A stretch of 64,000 bases of DNA from Afifella marina DSM 2698. GTDB taxonomy: Bacteria; Pseudomonadota; Alphaproteobacteria; Rhizobiales; Afifellaceae. Made by a program: the position numbers and the translations under genes. The DNA is taken from the NCBI RefSeq assembly GCF_900102695.1, contig NZ_FMVW01000001.1:744001-808000 (forward strand). The letters are read 5' to 3'. The notes below the pieces were generated by a model. That model was not told the DNA's origin and did not search any database. It worked only from the letters and a program-made list of their open reading frames with translations. Shown in pieces: positions 62,243-64,000 of this stretch; position 1 is the stretch's first letter; each line of letters begins with the position of its first letter.

Positions 62243-64000
62243 ATGTCTTTTCGCGCCCGTTTTATCACTCGCCCCCTCTTCGGCTGGGCGCGCAACATCC
62301 TGCCGCCCATGTCGGAGACGGAGCGCGAAGCCATCGAGGCCGGCAATGTCTGGTGGGACGCCGAACTCTTCACCGGGACGCCGGACTGGGAGAGATTGCT
62401 TGCGACGCCTCCCGCGACGCTGACGCCGGAAGAACAGGCCTTCCTGGATGGCCCGGTGGCCGAGCTCTGCGAGATGCTCGACGATTGGCACATCAACTGG
62501 AAGCTCCATGATCTGCCGCAGGAGGCCTGGGACTTCATCCGCGAGAAGCGCTTCTTCGGCATGATCATCCCGAAGGAATATGGCGGTCTCGGCTTTTCCG
62601 CCTTCGCTCATTCGGAGGTGATCCGCAAAGTTTCGACCGCGAGCGTGACGGGGGCGGTGTCCATCATGGTCCCGAATTCGCTCGGGCCGGGCGAGCTTTT
62701 GATGCAGTTCGGCACCAAGGAGCAGCGCGATTACTGGCTCCCGCGCCTGGCGCGTGGCGAAGAGATTCCCTGCTTCGGCCTGACGAGCCCTGACGCCGGG
62801 TCCGACGCTGCCGCCATGACCGATACCGGTGTCGTCACGCGGGGTATGCACAATGGCGAGGAGGTGCTCGGCATCCGCCTCAACTTCTCCAAGCGCTATA
62901 TCACGCTGTCGCCGATCGCGACGGTGATCGGTCTCGCCTTCAAGATGAAGGATCCTGACCATCTCCTCGGCAGCAAGGAAGATCTCGGCATCACCGTCGC
63001 CCTCATTCCGGCCGACACGCCGGGCGTGACGCGCGGTGAGCGGCATATCCCGGCGATGACCTTCTTCCAGAACGGTCCGGTCCACGGCGAGGACGTCTTC
63101 GTACCTCTGTCTGCGATTATCGGCGGCGAGGAGCAGATCGGCAAAGGCTGGAAGATGCTGATGTCGGCGCTGGCCGCCGGGCGCGGCATCTCGCTTCCCT
63201 CGCTGTCGTCCGCCGCGGCCTCGTTTGCCGCGCGCACCACGGGCGCCTATTCCAGGATCCGCCATCAGTTCAATCTGCCCGTCGGCAAGTTCGAAGGCGT
63301 GCAGGAGCACCTCGCCCAGCTCGCCGGCACGGCCTATCAGCTCGACGCGGCGCGCCGCATGACCTGCGCCTCGCTCGACCAGGGCTACAAATCGGGCGTC
63401 ATCGCCGCCATCATGAAGGCCCATGCGACCTATCGGATGCGTGAATCCGTCAACGACGCTTATGACATCCATTCCGGCAAGGCGGTGATCGACGGACCGA
63501 AAAACTATCTCGGCAATCTCTATCGTGCCGTGCCGGTCGGCATCACGGTGGAGGGTGCGAACATCCTCACCCGCAATCTGATGATCTACGGCCAGGGCGC
63601 GATCCGCGCTCATCCCTTTATTTTGAAGGAGATGATGGCGCTGTCGGAAACCGACCGCGACAAGGGCATCAAGGAGTTCGACGAGGCCTTCTGGGGCCAT
63701 GTCGGCCATGCCATCAAGAACGCTTTCCGCGCGATGGGTCGCGGCTGGACGTTTGGCCGCTTCGCGCCGGCGCCGGAGGAGGCGGGCGATCTCGCCGTGC
63801 ATTATCGCCAGCTGTCGCGTTACTCGGCCGCCTTTGCTGTCGTGAGCGATCTGGCGCTCCTCACCCTCGGTGGCTCGCTGAAGCGCAAGGAGCGCCTGTC
63901 GGCCCGTCTTGGCGATATTCTGTCGGAGCTCTATCTCCTGTCGGCCACGTTGAAACGCTTCGAGGTCGACGGAAAACCCGCAGCCGACCGGCCGCTCGTC
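62243..64000 (+). CDS. fadE: Acyl-CoA dehydrogenase, FadE type, 3' truncated by window
   Basis: ATG at 62243 behind GAGGAG. 586 residues visible, continuing past the edge; FadE-type enzymes run ~760-815. After an N-terminal region PLFGWARNILPPMSETEREA comes the ACAD domain: FFGMIIPKEYGGLGFSAFAH, FGLTSPDAGSDAAAM (FAD/substrate) and LMSALAAGRGISLPSLSSAA, then KAVIDGPKNYLGN. Catalyses the first step of fatty acid beta-oxidation, FAD-dependent. Upstream dctM may be in the same operon; no functional tie seen. Confidence 0.93.
   Translation, partial: MSFRARFITRPLFGWARNILPPMSETEREAIEAGNVWWDAELFTGTPDWERLLATPPATLTPEEQAFLDGPVAELCEMLDDWHINWKLHDLPQEAWDFIREKRFFGMIIPKEYGGLGFSAFAHSEVIRKVSTASVTGAVSIMVPNSLGPGELLMQFGTKEQRDYWLPRLARGEEIPCFGLTSPDAGSDAAAMTDTGVVTRGMHNGEEVLGIRLNFSKRYITLSPIATVIGLAFKMKDPDHLLGSKEDLGITVALIPADTPGVTRGERHIPAMTFFQNGPVHGEDVFVPLSAIIGGEEQIGKGWKMLMSALAAGRGISLPSLSSAAASFAARTTGAYSRIRHQFNLPVGKFEGVQEHLAQLAGTAYQLDAARRMTCASLDQGYKSGVIAAIMKAHATYRMRESVNDAYDIHSGKAVIDGPKNYLGNLYRAVPVGITVEGANILTRNLMIYGQGAIRAHPFILKEMMALSETDRDKGIKEFDEAFWGHVGHAIKNAFRAMGRGWTFGRFAPAPEEAGDLAVHYRQLSRYSAAFAVVSDLALLTLGGSLKRKERLSARLGDILSELYLLSATLKRFEVDGKPAADRPLV

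Noticed and set aside
62075-63802. Long - strand open frame of 575 codons at the right edge
   Set aside because: It is antisense to the fadE frame, which carries clear acyl-CoA dehydrogenase motifs and a ribosome site; the - frame has no family similarity.

Overview
The window comes from a high-GC alphaproteobacterium, most likely of the order Hyphomicrobiales (Rhizobiales). This rests on the cta/cox gene order (ctaC-ctaD-ctaB-coxF-like-ctaG-ctaE-DUF983-SURF1 followed by ispH-thrB-rnhA), on IalB, DUF992 and DUF1194 proteins, and on a kinase-type ThrB. I cannot name the genus. No tRNA, rRNA, CRISPR array, transposase or phage gene was seen.

The dominant theme is demethylation of glycine betaine and related N-methyl compounds, and handling of the resulting one-carbon units. 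A 5'-truncated FAD/GcvT dehydrogenase (2-1987), a GbdR-like AraC regulator (4412-5449) diverging from fhs (5629-7299), and a complete heterotetrameric sarcosine oxidase operon soxBDAG (13606-18982, + strand) lie on the left. A second complete sox operon lies on the right on the - strand (58552-53383). Between them are a betaine-homocysteine methyltransferase (46102-47106) and a corrinoid methyl-transfer set: a non-pyrrolysine MttB-family methyltransferase (28091-29662), its corrinoid protein (27163-27867), a pterin-binding methyltransferase (24043-25005), a RACo-like reductive activator (21369-23423), a DUF1638 protein and a small PF13769 'virulence factor' protein. Together they could remove methyl groups by a homocysteine route, a corrinoid/THF route and an oxidative route, with Fhs interconverting formyl-THF and formate. 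That picture is inferred from gene content.

Other regions: a marR-emrA-emrB efflux operon (10064-13445); a TPR sulfotransferase (8277-9926); a patch (29.7-33.3 kb) with an AT-rich frameshifted membrane-protein gene, a decayed DUF4345 gene whose intact paralogue lies 1.9 kb away, a GST, a ferredoxin-like protein and a MAPEG protein; the terminal oxidase block (36.2-45.2 kb); then exported proteins (IalB, DUF992, RNase T2), an orphan Tat-exported substrate-binding protein, an iron alcohol dehydrogenase, a TRAP permease pair without a binding protein, and a FadE-type acyl-CoA dehydrogenase running off the right edge.

The most unusual structures are: (i) a DUF559 endonuclease gene inside the corrinoid locus, bracketed by inverted copies of a GC-rich palindrome that also supplies its ribosome-binding region and part of its C-terminus; (ii) Arg/Gly-rich tails, one nearly shared in sequence, on the proteins of the corrinoid system; (iii) three antitoxin-type genes without working toxins, one being a BrnT remnant fused in frame to BrnA; (iv) an 18-bp exact repeat by which the HicB-like gene appears to end in a copy of its upstream neighbour's 3' end; (v) a nine-codon ORF with a strong Shine-Dalgarno and a following hairpin.
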